From Urechis unicinctus (taxonomy: Eukaryota > Annelida > Polychaeta > Xenopneusta > Urechidae): a stretch of DNA of 64,000 nucleotides. The notes under the pieces are model-generated. The model made no database searches, was not told the DNA's origin, and saw nothing but the letters and a program-made list of their open reading frames with translations. Position 1 is the stretch's first letter. Every line of letters starts with the position of its first letter. Both the position numbers and the translations under genes were made by a program. Where the stretch lies: NCBI GenBank assembly GCA_034190875.2, contig CM067353.1:30350725-30414724 (forward strand), read 5' to 3'. Shown piece by piece: positions 13,726 to 25,404 of the stretch.

Positions 13726-15144
13726 CGTGTATGCGTGTTTGTGTATATATACCCGCTTTGATTGCACCGGGACATCCAGTGCACAGTGTCGCTGAGACAT
13801 AAAGACAGTATATACAAGGACCGAGAATAGCTGGTAACGCGCACTATTATAAGATCACAAGCTGCTGCCGCTTAGCTGTTTTGACATGACCCCTAAACCA
13901 AGTCAACACACCGCGAAAGCGATGAATGCTGCCGCTGATTGATTACGTAAGGTTTGGCCTGTTTTGACATGACCTCATAAAGCCAGCCAAGGTTAGCGAT
14001 GAATGGCTCTGGTCGATTACGTAAGATTTGGCCTATTTAGACACGAACTGCACATAGCCTGCTGCTAAGCTGCTGCAGTAGAAAACATTCAAACTAAACG
14101 TCCTTTTTACTGTTTTCTTTTACTGTGAATGCTTAAAATACTGTTACAGTCATTATCACGAGGCCAAGTTCTAAATACTGACAAAATTTCATGTCCGTAA
14201 ATACAGCCGTTTCAGAGATATCAGCGAGGAGAGAAGTCGTAGCAAAAATCGCGATAGGTACCCTAAAATACATGTCATTATACAAAGTACAAAAGGTGAA
14301 AATAAGTGTTTTTTGCGTTATTCCATGCTACGATAATTGCTTGTTACAACCATATAATTCATATGTTCGTAACCGCAGTAGTTATAGAGGAGATAGTTAC
14401 AGATAATGGGGGAAAAATCGACGAAAAATCAATCCCATAAGCCTCCAACACTGCGCATGCGCGTCAAATTAGATTGGCAGTTGTGTCCCAACTTGATCTA
14501 TCATTCCCCAAAATTTCATGTTCATATATTTTACCGTTCCGCAGAAAAGCCCGAAAAACCTTGACTGGAGAAAAAAAAAACATTGGAAGACATAATAAGG
14601 ATTTCTGTGGAACATACCTGCCTCTTGACCCTGAGACTTACGTCAAAAGATTGACGTGTGAATTCCACGCACTTCGGACAATAGACAGCAATGGAACCGC
14701 TCTGGGACAGTGCTCTTGTCCACCGGTTTGCAGCTTTACTGTGTATGACATCGTCATATCGTCCAGCAAATGGCCTTCTTCGAAGTATCAAGACGATTTC
14801 TTTGATAAGAAAGAGTTATCATGAAACACCCACAGAGATATTCGCTTAAAGCCTACCAACAACTCAAACACGTACCAGAGAACAACTTGTCGTTTGCAGA
14901 TACGGATTTGATCAGTGAGAATTTCGCTCGTCTTAACGTCTACTTTGGCAGTAATGAGATGACCGTGAGAGGGGACGTGCCCACCTATGCAGAAACAAGC
15001 CTCTTTGCTGATGTTGGTGGCATTTTGGGTCTTTGGATTGGTATGTCACTGTTGACCCTGACAGCGTTTATTTGGCTATGCCCACAGATGGTCTGTACAG
15101 CAAAGAATACTTTGATTCCAAAGAATGAAAACATCAATGAATAA
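12185..15144 (+). pseudogene. DEG/ENaC sodium channel copy C, interrupted by an insertion
   Basis: The 5' part (12185-12680) is open for 165 codons. It has the HG gating motif TTAHG, TM1 and FPDVTICN, then loses about 35 codons that should carry the conserved VDCQYGGAPC segment, with a frame change at about 12650. A second open part (12856-13062) runs from MPGQSTSFA to [10 protein letters not shown]. Coding sequence is then cut by about 1.5 kb of unrelated DNA (13063 to about 14590). It resumes at the codons for DFCGTYLPLDPETY (about 14600) and continues, with one further frame change near 14815, through GGILGLWIGMSLLT to a stop at 15144. It is best read as a pseudogene. The stop-codon end gives a C-terminal tail longer than that of the intact copy. 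Confidence 0.9.
13063..14590. mobile_element. 1.5-kb insertion inside DEG/ENaC copy C
   Basis: Contains TA arrays (13066-13115 and 13260-13745), a short unique piece (13140-13258) and a unique right part (13746-14580). The phrase GGTTTGGCCT followed by ACTTAG, GTTTTG or ATTTAG recurs near 13145, 13950 and 14030. The 13910-14040 part is an imperfect tandem repeat containing GATTACGTAA. Edges are near CAATTTGAA (left) and CATTGGAAG (right), which could be a diverged target-site duplication. No transposase was seen, so this is probably a non-autonomous or composite element. Confidence 0.6.
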
Positions 15145-15599
15145 TTTTTATCGCTTGTGGGACGATATGGCATGCTTGCGGCATTATGTAAATTATTCAA
15201 CTGTTTCAGCTATGTATAGTATCGAGGTCGCTTATGGTAAAAATGTTATTATTTCGCGATATAATGTTTGCACATGATACACCAGCTGTTGGTGTTTGAT
15301 GTCTTTTGAGATTGCTTGAATTCTTTTTAAATACAATTAAAGTACCTGCTTCTATTTGAGTACGAACGCATTCATCCGCCATTGTTTCATGAAATTAATC
15401 AACATAAATTATTGCCGACAGCTCATTAATGTATACACACATATTATGTATAATAACTAGATACATATATAAATACATATTTTCTAACCATGAATGTCGA
15501 AAAATATGTCTATTGAGATTGCCTGATTCCTTTTTAAACACAATTAAAGTACCTGCTTCTATTTGAGTACGAAAGCATTCATCCGCCATTGTTTCACAC

Positions 15600-15600
<1 letters not shown>
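15145..15600 (+). other. 3' flank of copy C with a local duplication
   Basis: A segment reading TGAATTCTTTTTAAATACAATTAAAGTACC, with its following ~70 nt (TTTGAGTACGAA..GCATTCATCCGCC), occurs at about 15316-15390 and again at about 15520-15593. Both copies carry ATTAAA, the probable polyadenylation signal seen 3' of the other channel copies. Confidence 0.65.
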
Positions 15601-16255
<655 letters not shown>

Positions 16256-16389
16256 GATACGGCAGTTTTAAAAATACCATCATAACACTTCTAGGTGAGC
16301 ACACATGGAAGCTGTTGGCCAAAGAGACGACAAGCGGTGAAGCATATTACCACTATTCGTAGTCCAGAAGAATATCATCGTTTGGACGC

Positions 16390-17105
16390 TGTAACAGTTT
16401 CTAAAACCATTCTATATTTGCAAACTGCTATTTTTTAACGCCGTGTATTAACCTTTATAGTATTGATGATTGACGATTGATTTATTTGATGCCAACCTTA
16501 CAAATACCACAACTAGGATTTCCCCAAAAGCAACATTAAATGAATCGAACCTTGTCCCACTATCATTTGTGTCTGCATGTTTATTACAAGCAGTCCAAGT
16601 GAATGGTCCGGCACAAAATGGTGCATACCGACACTATGCAATTATTTGTTATGTAAATGCTTAATTGTGTCAAATACCTGCCACTTCTTATTCAATGGTA
16701 CTTTAAAAACGGTGCTTGACATGAGAGTCGCCGTACCGACACATCACTGATATCGATGAATGACAACAATTGCTTGTCAATGGAGAAAGTACTCGGGGGC
16801 ACCAAACATGAGCTCTCAATGCATCAGCTCTCAATTCATTATCTAATACAGTGACCAGAGTGCTTAGAAACTCAGGAATCTCTATGATTACCATCGGCAA
16901 AGGGTTAAATATTGAAATAGATTCACACATGCATGATGTTAATGAAGAGAAATATTTACTGACATGTAATTTGTTGTCCGGGGTTGATTGATGAGCAAGC
17001 AACATATCTCGTAAACAGTAAACTTGATAACGAGTTAAACACCATAACTTAGGTATACGTATACGTATGTCTGCAAACCACATCATCCGATGACTTATTA
17101 CGCGG
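16390..17105 (+). repeat. DEG/ENaC array 5' flanking block, copy 4
   Basis: Closest to the block before copy A (2530-3203): long shared stretches from TTCTAAAACCATTCTATATT onward, with small deletions. It leads directly into copy D. Confidence 0.8.
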
Positions 17106-18365
17106 ATCATCCGCGGAATCGTGAAGAGCTTCTGCCTCAACACGACAGCTCATGAATTCGGTATAGCAGCTCGAAAAGAACGTGCCGTCACAAGAGCTGT
17201 ATTGTCTTCATTAGTACTTTCAGTAATGGCTTTCTTGTCGACAAGAATCCAACATTACTAAAGCTATCCCTCTCACGAAGTCACCAATATTCAAATGAAG
17301 AGAATAAAGTTTTCTGACGTTACGATCTGTAACGTAGAACCAGTCTCACCTTCAAGCACCCAAGAGCTGATGAGCAATGCGTCCTCTAATCGGGTCATAT
17401 ATACGTATCGCATTGACGAACAAGTGTGTCATGATTTGGACGAGAGATTTAATATAACATTTCACGAGGATCGCATTGAATCTACAAGTGCAATTTATGA
17501 GAATATTGGCATAGATGAAATCACCAACGAATAGGAATAATACCGAGTTAAACACCATCACTTACGTTTCATTGTGGACTGAAATAACGGTGGAGCTCTT
17601 TGTCAGATAGTTGCGGACAGTACTTGTTACGCGTGTCAGTCAGTCCGTGCTGTAGGTTTGACCAGTAATATTGCTTCGATAGGACCTCGTAATGGTCTAT
17701 CGATCATATTGCACCTTGAAACTTCCCGCTGTGGTCACGAGCCGTTTAACGTTTACAACTGACGTTCTGGATTGCAAAACGGCATTGGTGCCCGAGTCAT
17801 AATCCACGGGACCCAACACATTACCTCTGCCCCTCATGGACGATAATGAAATCATGCCAGGACAGTTTACTTCGTTTGCAATCAAGGCAAGTGCCATGCA
17901 TTACTTGGGGCTACATTACACAGTCTGTGATGATTCTTACATTTACAATAACATGGACCAAATTCATACAGCTTCATTCATTGCATTCAGCTGTGTCTGA
18001 TCAATAGAGGGTAATGACACCACTTTGGAACAGTGCTTTGGGCCCTAGTACGTATTACATCGTCATATCGTCCAGCCAAAAGCCTTCTCCGAAGTATCAA
18101 GACGATTTTATTTGATAAGGTTTTCATGAAACATCCGCATAGACACTCGCTTAAAAGCCTACCAACAACCCAAAGATATACCAGAGAACAACTCGTCGTT
18201 TGAAGAAACAGATTAGATCATTGAGAATGTCGATCGTCTTAATGTATACTTTGGTAGTAATGAGGTGACGTGCCCAACTTTACAATAACCAGCCTGCTGG
18301 CTGAAGTTGGCAGTATCTTGGGTCTTTGAATTGCTATGTCAGTGTTGACTCTGACTATTGAGGCA
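17106..18365 (+). pseudogene. DEG/ENaC sodium channel copy D, decayed
   Basis: Starts with codons for KSFCLNTTAH, then an AREERAV homolog. It has lost the second half of TM1, and a stop lies in the YYSYPSHEV stretch. 17295-17534 is open (TICNVEPVSPSSTQELMSN). Then come frame changes, a loss of most of the cysteine-rich domain after the HCIQLC region (about 17990), and a broken pre-TM2/TM2 part. There the codons for GGILGLWIG have become SILGL followed by a stop. Multiple stops and indels throughout make it a clear pseudogene, older than copy F. Confidence 0.92.
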
Positions 18366-18764
18366 ATCAATTAACTTAACATTTTTCATTAATACCATAT
18401 TCGTCTTTCAAATAATTTATGCGAACTTATTAGCTTCTTTCGGTTTCTTCGAACATACATATAGCAGCGTTGTATCATCAACACGACATGACGTAAGCCT
18501 TTTAGTGAACTGAATTATTCATGCAAGGATAAACAAGGTTTAATATAACAGAATGAATACAAATATACATGAAACAACCTGAATCTCTGAGGTATGGTAA
18601 CTTTTATGCAAGTAATAGACTTGGATTAATGTAAACCTATCGATATATTTCAAGCGCACAGAATAATTTGGACACAACAGACGCCTAGTCTGTTAATGGG
18701 TACATCGTGATAGTAGTAAGCAAGATACAGGTTATTGATTTATGTCTTCATGGTTCGTGATTTG

Positions 18765-19020
18765 CTGTCAAAGCAAATACGAATAGTTACTTGGCACTGC
18801 CATACAATGACTGTTTTGATTTCCACAGTGACGAAAACGGGAAAGAAAATTCATTAAGCGTCTCTCGCTGCAAGGTAAGGCTCTCTGTGGAATACGCCTG
18901 CCTCCGGCAGGATGTACCTAAATATGAGGGGACCAGTCTCCTGGCTGGGAATATGGGTAGGGATATCTTTGTTGACTCTCACGGAATTCGTTTATCTCAT
19001 TCAGAAACTATTGTTTAAGG
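18765..19020 (+). pseudogene. DEG/ENaC copy E: condensed fragment
   Basis: An open stretch encodes NSYLALPYNDCFDFHSD, matching the SYLGLPYEDCVDSN part of the intact gene. It jumps to YACLRQDVPKYEGTSLLAG, matching VPTYAVTSLLAEVGG just before TM2. So two distant pieces of a channel are fused after internal deletions. Shorter, more decayed relatives of the first piece lie at 22320-22400 and 25185-25262, again downstream of a channel copy. Confidence 0.75.
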
Positions 19021-19620
19021 TGATGTTCAAGGCTGCTTAAATCGTCCAGCGTTGACTTCGCACAATCTAGTTCACGGAATACATGACAGGCGTGTTTGAA
19101 ATGATAAGAAAATAGAAGATATGATTCGTCGATTCTAAGAACTTGATTTGAATCATTGTGCAATGTTGGATCCCAAAGTGAACCCACTTAGGATTGAACT
19201 ACAATAGGGAAATTCGTGAGGTTTAAAAGTAATAATATTCAATAATAATATTATTAAAATCTTAATTGCAAATATATACATAATAGTGATAATACAACTC
19301 AAAATTGGTTGATTTGATATTCCGTTGTTTATAGTTGTAACTGCGTAGTAATAGTATATATCGAAACCGCGTACCGTTATTGACTCCTTCGTTAGTGGGC
19401 TTAAATTTGGGTCTCCCTGTGTGGTGGGGGGGGGGGGGGGGGGGGGGTCAAGCAAATTGGAGGGTTAGCTCAGAACCTTCCTTCAAACAAGAACCATCTT
19501 CTTTCACTAAAATCCAAACTGCATTCTTCGGCACCTTTCGGCGTACCCTCATAATGTTTAACGAATACATCATTTTGACTCCTTTCGGCCTACTACTCTG
19601 TTGTCTTGTTGATTCATCAC
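19021..19620. other. Array flank and poly-G tract, no gene
   Basis: The beginning (GATTCGTCGATTCTAAGAAC near 19122) matches 22525 and 25384. A poly-G run lies at about 19422-19447. No gene recognised. Confidence 0.6.
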
Positions 19621-20302
19621 TAAGCGACTTCATCTACAACTCCATGCACAATATGACTCACTCTCCGCGCCCATTAATTCAACAGTGATGTCGTGTACCT
19701 TCTTATGGGGATATATATTTGTTACATGATAGTTATCTGAGGGAACATTCACCAGAAAATGCCACATCCTCAGGGTCGTTATTTGTATCAGAATCCATCA
19801 TTTTAAAGTTAATTACAAAGCGTTTCCAACAGATAGATTTTATCATGAACACGTGCCTTTGAATAAATTGCCAACAAGCAGTAACTGCTGTGAGGCTACG
19901 GGCCAACAAAAGACTGATATTGGTAGGTGTCAGCTATGATTATTCAATGGGAAGCTATCCTAGAGCGCCAAGACACATTATGACATAGCATACAGGGTTA
20001 TGAGCATTTAAATGTATCATCAACACAGCAATAAAACGATGTATCGATTGCGACCGCAGATAGAAACATGTTGCAGCACTTAGTGAATCGATGGCAAACC
20101 GATCTACCGTCAAGGTAAGGACATCATTTAACATGTCCTGGGGGACGGGGTATGTTTTACCTGCAAACACAATTTGTTGCTACCCATTATATCGCAATCA
20201 ATAATATACCTGGTGATGCGACAAACGAACTTATTCCGATGGTACATTAGTCCAATACGATTCCAAGAGCTTGTGGCCACAACACCCGATGACAGAGCCA
20301 AG

Positions 20303-21851
20303 ATGACAACGACCATATCAGGAATCGCGAAGAGCTTCTGCCTCAACACGACCGCTCATGGATTCGGTATTGCAGCTCGAGAAGAACGTGCCGTTACAAG
20401 AGCTGTGTTATCTTTACTGCTGCTTGCAGCACTGGCCATTTGTGGTTATCATTTGTCGACGAGAATCCAACATTACTACAGCTATCCCTCTCACGAAGTC
20501 ACCAGTATTCAAATGAGAAGAGTACAGTTTCCTGACGTAACGATCTGTAACGTAGAACCAGCCTCACCTTCAAGCACCCAAGAGCTGATGAGCAATGCGT
20601 CCTCTAATCTGGCCATGTATATGTCTCGCATTGACGGACAGAGTTTTCATGATTTGGAAGAGAGATTTAAACATAACCTTTCATGAGGATCGCATTGAAT
20701 CAGTTATTGCATTTTATGAGAATATTGGCAAAGACGAAATCTTGCGGATGAGTCACCAACAGGCTGATTTCATTGTGGACTGCCAATACGGTGGCGCTCC
20801 TTGTCAGAAGGAATCTTTCAAAACAGTTGAGGACAGTACTAGCTACGCGTGTGTGTCAGTCCAAGCCGTCGATTCCGGTCAGTAATATTGCTTCGACAGG
20901 ACCTCACAAAAGTATGTCGATTATATTGTACCTTGAAACATCCAACGTAACGCGCGAGCCGTTCCACGTTTACAACTCACGTTCTGGACTGCAAAATGGC
21001 ATTGGTGCCCGAGTCATAATCCACCGACCCAACACATTACCTCTGCCTCTCATGAACGGCTATGAAATCATGCCAGGACAATCGACGTCGTTTGCCATGA
21101 AGGCAAGTACCAAGAGTTACTTGGGGCTACCTTACGAAGACTGTGTTGATTCCAACATTTACAATAACGTGGAAGAAAATTCATACAGCGTAACGCATTG
21201 CATTCAACTGTGCGAGCAGAACTATGTGTTTGATCTATGTGGTTGCTTGAGTGCGTTATTTCCCATACCCAGACGAATTGAAGATAATGATTTTTGTGTG
21301 GAACGTTACCTGCCTCTTGACCCTGAAACGTACGTCAACAGATTGACGTGTGAATCTCAACGCACTTCGTACAATAGACAGCAATGGAAACCGCTTTGGG
21401 ACAATGCTCTTGTCCACCGGTTTGCAGCTCTACTATGTATGACATAGTCATATCGTCCAGCAAATGGCCTTCTCCAAAGTATCAAGACGATTTCTTTGAC
21501 AAGGTTGTCACGAAACACCCGCTTAGACATACTCTCAAAGCCTACCAACAACTCAAACACATACCAGAGAACAACTCGTCATTTGCAGATACGGATTTGA
21601 TCAGTGAGAATTTCGCTCGTCTTAACGTCTACTTTGACAGTAATGAGATGACCGTGAGAGAGGACGTGCCCACCTATGCAATAACTAGCCTGCTTGCTGA
21701 AGTTGGCGGCATCCTGGGTCTTTGGATTGGGATGTCACTGTTGACCCTGATAGAGTTTATTTGGCTAGGTCAGCAGATGCTTTGTGGAGCAACAAATGGT
21801 TTGAGTCCAAATAATGACAAAATCTCTGAACAAGCTAAATCGATCGAGTGA
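20303..21851 (+). pseudogene. DEG/ENaC sodium channel copy F, frameshifted
   Basis: Almost identical to the intact gene at 23186-24691 and with the same start codon context, but scattered small indels break the frame. There is an extra A near 20669 (GATTTAAACATAACC), an extra C near 20876 (GATTCCGGTC), a changed stretch near 21290-21300 (TTTTTGTGTGGAAC), CTCAACGCAC near 21356, and an extra A near 21388. The frame returns at about 21384 and stays open through TM2 to a stop at 21851, giving a C-terminal tail about 15 residues longer than the intact copy. It is either a very young pseudogene or a functional copy spoiled by sequencing or assembly errors. Confidence 0.85.
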
Positions 21852-22319
21852 CGACAGAATGTTCTTGAAGCTATCGATAAATCCTTTAATTGATTCGGCT
21901 ATGTATATTTTCGAGGTAAGTTTTGATGAAACCACTGTACAGAAACTAATGTTAAAGTAGAATTGAATATGAAAACCGTAGCTAGTACTTGAAACATAAA
22001 ATGGAATATCAGAGGTCATTTTGTGGCAGTGGAGTATGTTGATGATTGTGATGACTTAAATACAATTAAAGCAGCTTGTCATTAGCACCAGCACTCTCTT
22101 CTTGCCACCTCTTCCTTCTGTAGCAACCTGAACGTCTGTAGTGGGCCCCTTCTTTACAATTAATGGTTTGTAATGGACAAAATAGTGATAGCCTCTTGGA
22201 GCTGTGATGACCGGTACATCCAACGTTGAGCAGATAATGGTAATCAGCATACCGGTTATTGATGGATATCTTCCTTGTTCCTGGTTTACTACCTGGGTAA
22301 AAACCAATCGTTACTAGGT

Positions 22320-22400
22320 TTATTGATTTGTATTGATTTCAACATTTACTATAAAGTGGAAGCAATGCATGCAGCGTCACGCATCGCATTCAGATCAGAA
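22320..22400 (+). pseudogene. DEG/ENaC relic fragment in 3' flank, unit 1
   Basis: ATTTCAACATTTACTATAAA and GTGGAAGCAATGCATGCAGC correspond to the codons for DSNIYDNVE and the start of NSYSVTHC in the intact gene. Too decayed to code. Confidence 0.55.
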
Positions 22401-23185
22401 AACAGAATACATTTATCTATTGTGGAAGATGACTTGTAAGGCTGCTTTAATCGTCGTGTGTTGATGTTACACATTTTATTTCACTAGCTACGTGTTAAAT
22501 GTGATACGGAAAAAGCAGATATGATTCGTCGATTCTAAGCGACTTCATCTACAACTCCATGCACAATATGACTCACTCTCCGCGCCCATTAAAATCAACA
22601 GTGATGTCGTGTACCTTCTTATGGGGATATATATTTGTTACATGATAGTTATCTGAGGGAACATTCACCAGAAAATGCCACATCCTCAGGGTCGTTATTT
22701 GTATCAGAATCCATCATTTTAAAGTTAATTACAAAGCGTTTCCAACAGATAGATTTTATCATGAACACGTGCCTTTGAATAAATTGCCAACAAGCAGTAA
22801 CTGCTGTGAGGCTACGGGCCAACAAAAGACTGATATTGGTAGGTGTCAGCTATGATTATTCAATGGAGAAGCTATCCTAGAGCGCCAAGACACATTATGA
22901 CATAGCATACAGGGTTACAGCATTTAAATGTATCATCAACACAGCAATAAACGACCGCAGCACTTAGTGAATCGATGGCAAACCGATCTACCGTCAAGGT
23001 AAGGACATCATTTAACATGTCCTGGGGGACGGGATATGTTTACCTGCAAACACAATTTGTTGCTACCCATTATATCGCAATCAATAATATACCTGGTGAT
23101 GCGACAAACGAACTTATTCCGATGGTACATTAGTCCAATACGATTCCAAGAGCTTGTGGCCACATCACCCGATGACAGAGCCAAG

Positions 23186-24691
23186 ATGACAACGACCATA
23201 TCAGGAATCGCGAAGAGCTTCTGCCTCAACACGACGGCTCATGGATTCGGTATTGCAGCTCGAGAAGAACGTGCCGGTACAAGAGCTGTGTTATCTTTAC
23301 TGCTGCTTGCAGCACTGGCCACTTGCAGTTATCATTTGTCGACGCGAATCCAACATTACTACAGCTATCCCTCTCACGAAGTCACCAGTATTCAACTGAG
23401 AAGAGTACAGTTTCCTGACGTAACGATCTGTAACGTAGAACCAGCCTCACCTTCAAGCACCCAAGAGCTGATGAGCAATGCGTCCTCTAATCTGGCCATG
23501 TATATGTCTCGCATTGACGGACAAGAGTTTCATGATTTGGAAGAGAGATTTAACATAACCTTTCATGAGGATCGCATTGAATCAGTTATTGCATTTTATG
23601 AGAATATTGGCAAAGACGAAATCTTGCGGATGAGTCACCAACAGGCTGATTTCATTGTGGACTGCCAATACGGTGGCGCTCCTTGTCAGAAGGAATCTTT
23701 CAAAACAGTTGAGGACAGTACTAGCTACGCGTGTGTGTCAGTCCAAGCCGTCGATTCGGTCAGTAATATTGCTTCGACAGGACCTCACAAAAGTATGTCG
23801 ATTATATTGTACCTTGAAACATCCAACGTAACGCGCGAGCCGTTCCACGTTTACAACTTACGTTCTGGACTGCAAAATGGCATTGGTGCCCGAGTCATAA
23901 TCCACCGACCCAACACATTACCTCTGCCTCTCATTGACGGTTATGAAATCATGCCAGGACAATCGACTTCGTTTGCCATGAAGGCAAGTACCAAGAGTTA
24001 CTTAGGGCTGCCTTACGAAGACTGTGTTGATTCCAACATTTACGATAACGTGGAAGAAAATTCATACAGCGTAACGCATTGCATTCAACTGTGCGGGCAG
24101 AACTATGTGTTTGATCTGTGTGGTTGCTTGAGTCCGTTATTTCCCATACCCCGACAAATTGAAGATAATGATTTCTGTGGAACGTACCTGCCTCTTGACC
24201 CTGAAACGTACGTCAACAGATTGACGTGTGAATTCCACGCACTTCGGACAATAGACAGCAATGGAACCGCTCTGGGACAATGCTCTTGTCCACCGGTTTG
24301 CAGCTCTACTATGTATGACATAGTCATATCGTCCAGCAAATGGCCTTCTCCAAAGTATCAAGACGATTTCTTTGAAAGGGTTATCATGAAACACCCACAG
24401 AGATATACGCTTAAAGCCTACCAACAACTCAAACACATACCAGAGAACAACTTGTCGTTTGCAGATACGGATTTGATCAGTGAGAATTTCGCTCGTCTTA
24501 ACGTCTACTTTGACAGTAATGAGATGACTGTGAGAGAGGACGTGCCCACCTATGCAGTAACTAGCCTGCTTGCTGAAGTTGGCGGCATCCTGGGTCTTTG
24601 GATTGGAATGTCACTGTTGACCCTGATAGAGTTTATTTGGCTAGGTCAGCAGATGCTTTGTGGAATAAACAAATGTTTTGAGTCCAAATAA
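23186..24691 (+). CDS. DEG/ENaC-family sodium channel subunit, intact
   Basis: A single-exon, 501-residue subunit of an amiloride-sensitive-type sodium channel of the plasma membrane. These assemble as trimers, gated by ligand, peptide, protons or mechanical force. The start was chosen at 23186 because copies C and F share it; an in-frame ATG at 23036 would add 50 residues. Features in order: HG gating motif TTAHG (16-20); TM1 (about 33-52); FPDVTICN after TM1 (76-83); a large cysteine-rich extracellular domain with VDCQYGGAPC (158-167) and the HCIQLC...LCGC cluster (299-314); CSCPPVC (366-372); KWPS (385-388); pre-TM2 and TM2 (about 460-486) with GGILGLWIGMSLLTLIEF. The G-x-S selectivity filter is GMS (474-476). 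The intracellular tail is short. The activating stimulus cannot be read from sequence. Confidence 0.93.
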   Translation: MTTTISGIAKSFCLNTTAHGFGIAAREERAGTRAVLSLLLLAALATCSYHLSTRIQHYYSYPSHEVTSIQLRRVQFPDVTICNVEPASPSSTQELMSNASSNLAMYMSRIDGQEFHDLEERFNITFHEDRIESVIAFYENIGKDEILRMSHQQADFIVDCQYGGAPCQKESFKTVEDSTSYACVSVQAVDSVSNIASTGPHKSMSIILYLETSNVTREPFHVYNLRSGLQNGIGARVIIHRPNTLPLPLIDGYEIMPGQSTSFAMKASTKSYLGLPYEDCVDSNIYDNVEENSYSVTHCIQLCGQNYVFDLCGCLSPLFPIPRQIEDNDFCGTYLPLDPETYVNRLTCEFHALRTIDSNGTALGQCSCPPVCSSTMYDIVISSSKWPSPKYQDDFFERVIMKHPQRYTLKAYQQLKHIPENNLSFADTDLISENFARLNVYFDSNEMTVREDVPTYAVTSLLAEVGGILGLWIGMSLLTLIEFIWLGQQMLCGINKCFESK

Positions 24692-24927
24692 TGAAAAAGC
24701 TATATCGATCGAGTGACGACAGAGTGTTCTTGAAGCTATCGATAAATCCTTTTAATTGATTCGGTTATGTATATTATCGAGGTAAGTTTTGATGAAAGTA
24801 ATGTTAAAGTAGAATTGTATATGAAAACCGTAGCTAGCACTTGAAACATAAAATGGAATATCAGAGGTCATTTTGTGGCAGTGGAGTATGTTGATGATTG
24901 TGATGACTTGATTCTTTCTTAAATACA

Positions 24928-24933
24928 ATTAAA
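24928..24933 (+). promoter_or_regulatory. Candidate polyadenylation signal ATTAAA
   Basis: ATTAAA about 240 nt after the stop codon. The surrounding AAATACAATTAAAGCAGC is conserved 3' of copies A, C and F, which suggests a retained function in 3'-end formation. Confidence 0.45.
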
Positions 24934-25184
24934 GCAGCTTGTCATTAGCACCAGCACTCTCTTCTTGCCACCTCTTCCTTCTGTAGCAACCTGAACGTCT
25001 GTAGTGGGCCCCTTCTATACAAGTAATGGTTTGTAATGGACAAAATAGTGATAGCCACTTGGAGCTGCGATAACCTGTACATCCAACTTTGAGCAGATAG
25101 TGGTAAGCAGCATACCGGTTATTGATGGATATCTTCCTTGTTCCTGGTTTACAGCCAGGGTAAAAACCAATCGTTACTAGGTTT

Positions 25185-25262
25185 ATTGATTTGTATTGAT
25201 TTCATCATTTACTATAAAGTGGAAGCAATGCATGCAGCGTCACTCATCGCATTCAGATCAGA
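25185..25262 (+). pseudogene. DEG/ENaC relic fragment in 3' flank, unit 2
   Basis: Counterpart of 22320-22400 in the second duplication unit. It has the same decayed match to the DSNIYDNVE...SVTHC coding region. Confidence 0.55.
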
Positions 25263-25404
25263 ATACAGAATACATTTATCGATTGTGGAAGATGACTTGT
25301 AAGGCTGCTGTAATCGTCGTGTGTTGATGTTACACATTTTATTTCACTTGCTACGTGTTAAATGTTATACGGAAAAAGCAGATATGATTCGTCGATTCTA
25401 AGAA

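Larger units (their letters stand above)
19621..22535 (+). repeat. Segmental tandem duplication, unit 1
   Basis: Starts at TAAGCGACTTCATCTACAAC and carries the 5' flank, channel copy F and the 3' flank. It is nearly identical to the following unit (22536 to about 25400) at an offset of 2915 bp at the left end and 2883 bp at the start codon. Confidence 0.9.
22536..25400 (+). repeat. Segmental tandem duplication, unit 2
   Basis: Second copy of the ~2.9 kb unit. The join at about 22531-22540 reads GATTC-TAAG-CGACTTC. The left half matches sequence continuing as AACTTGA at 25402 and 19138. The right half matches 19621. They overlap in the tetranucleotide TAAG, a microhomology junction. Confidence 0.88.

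Noticed and set aside
23036-23185. N-terminal extension of the intact DEG/ENaC gene from an upstream ATG
   Set aside because: Family members start shortly before the HG motif, and copy C begins at the equivalent of 23186 with unrelated DNA upstream; the extension is open by chance or is 5' UTR.
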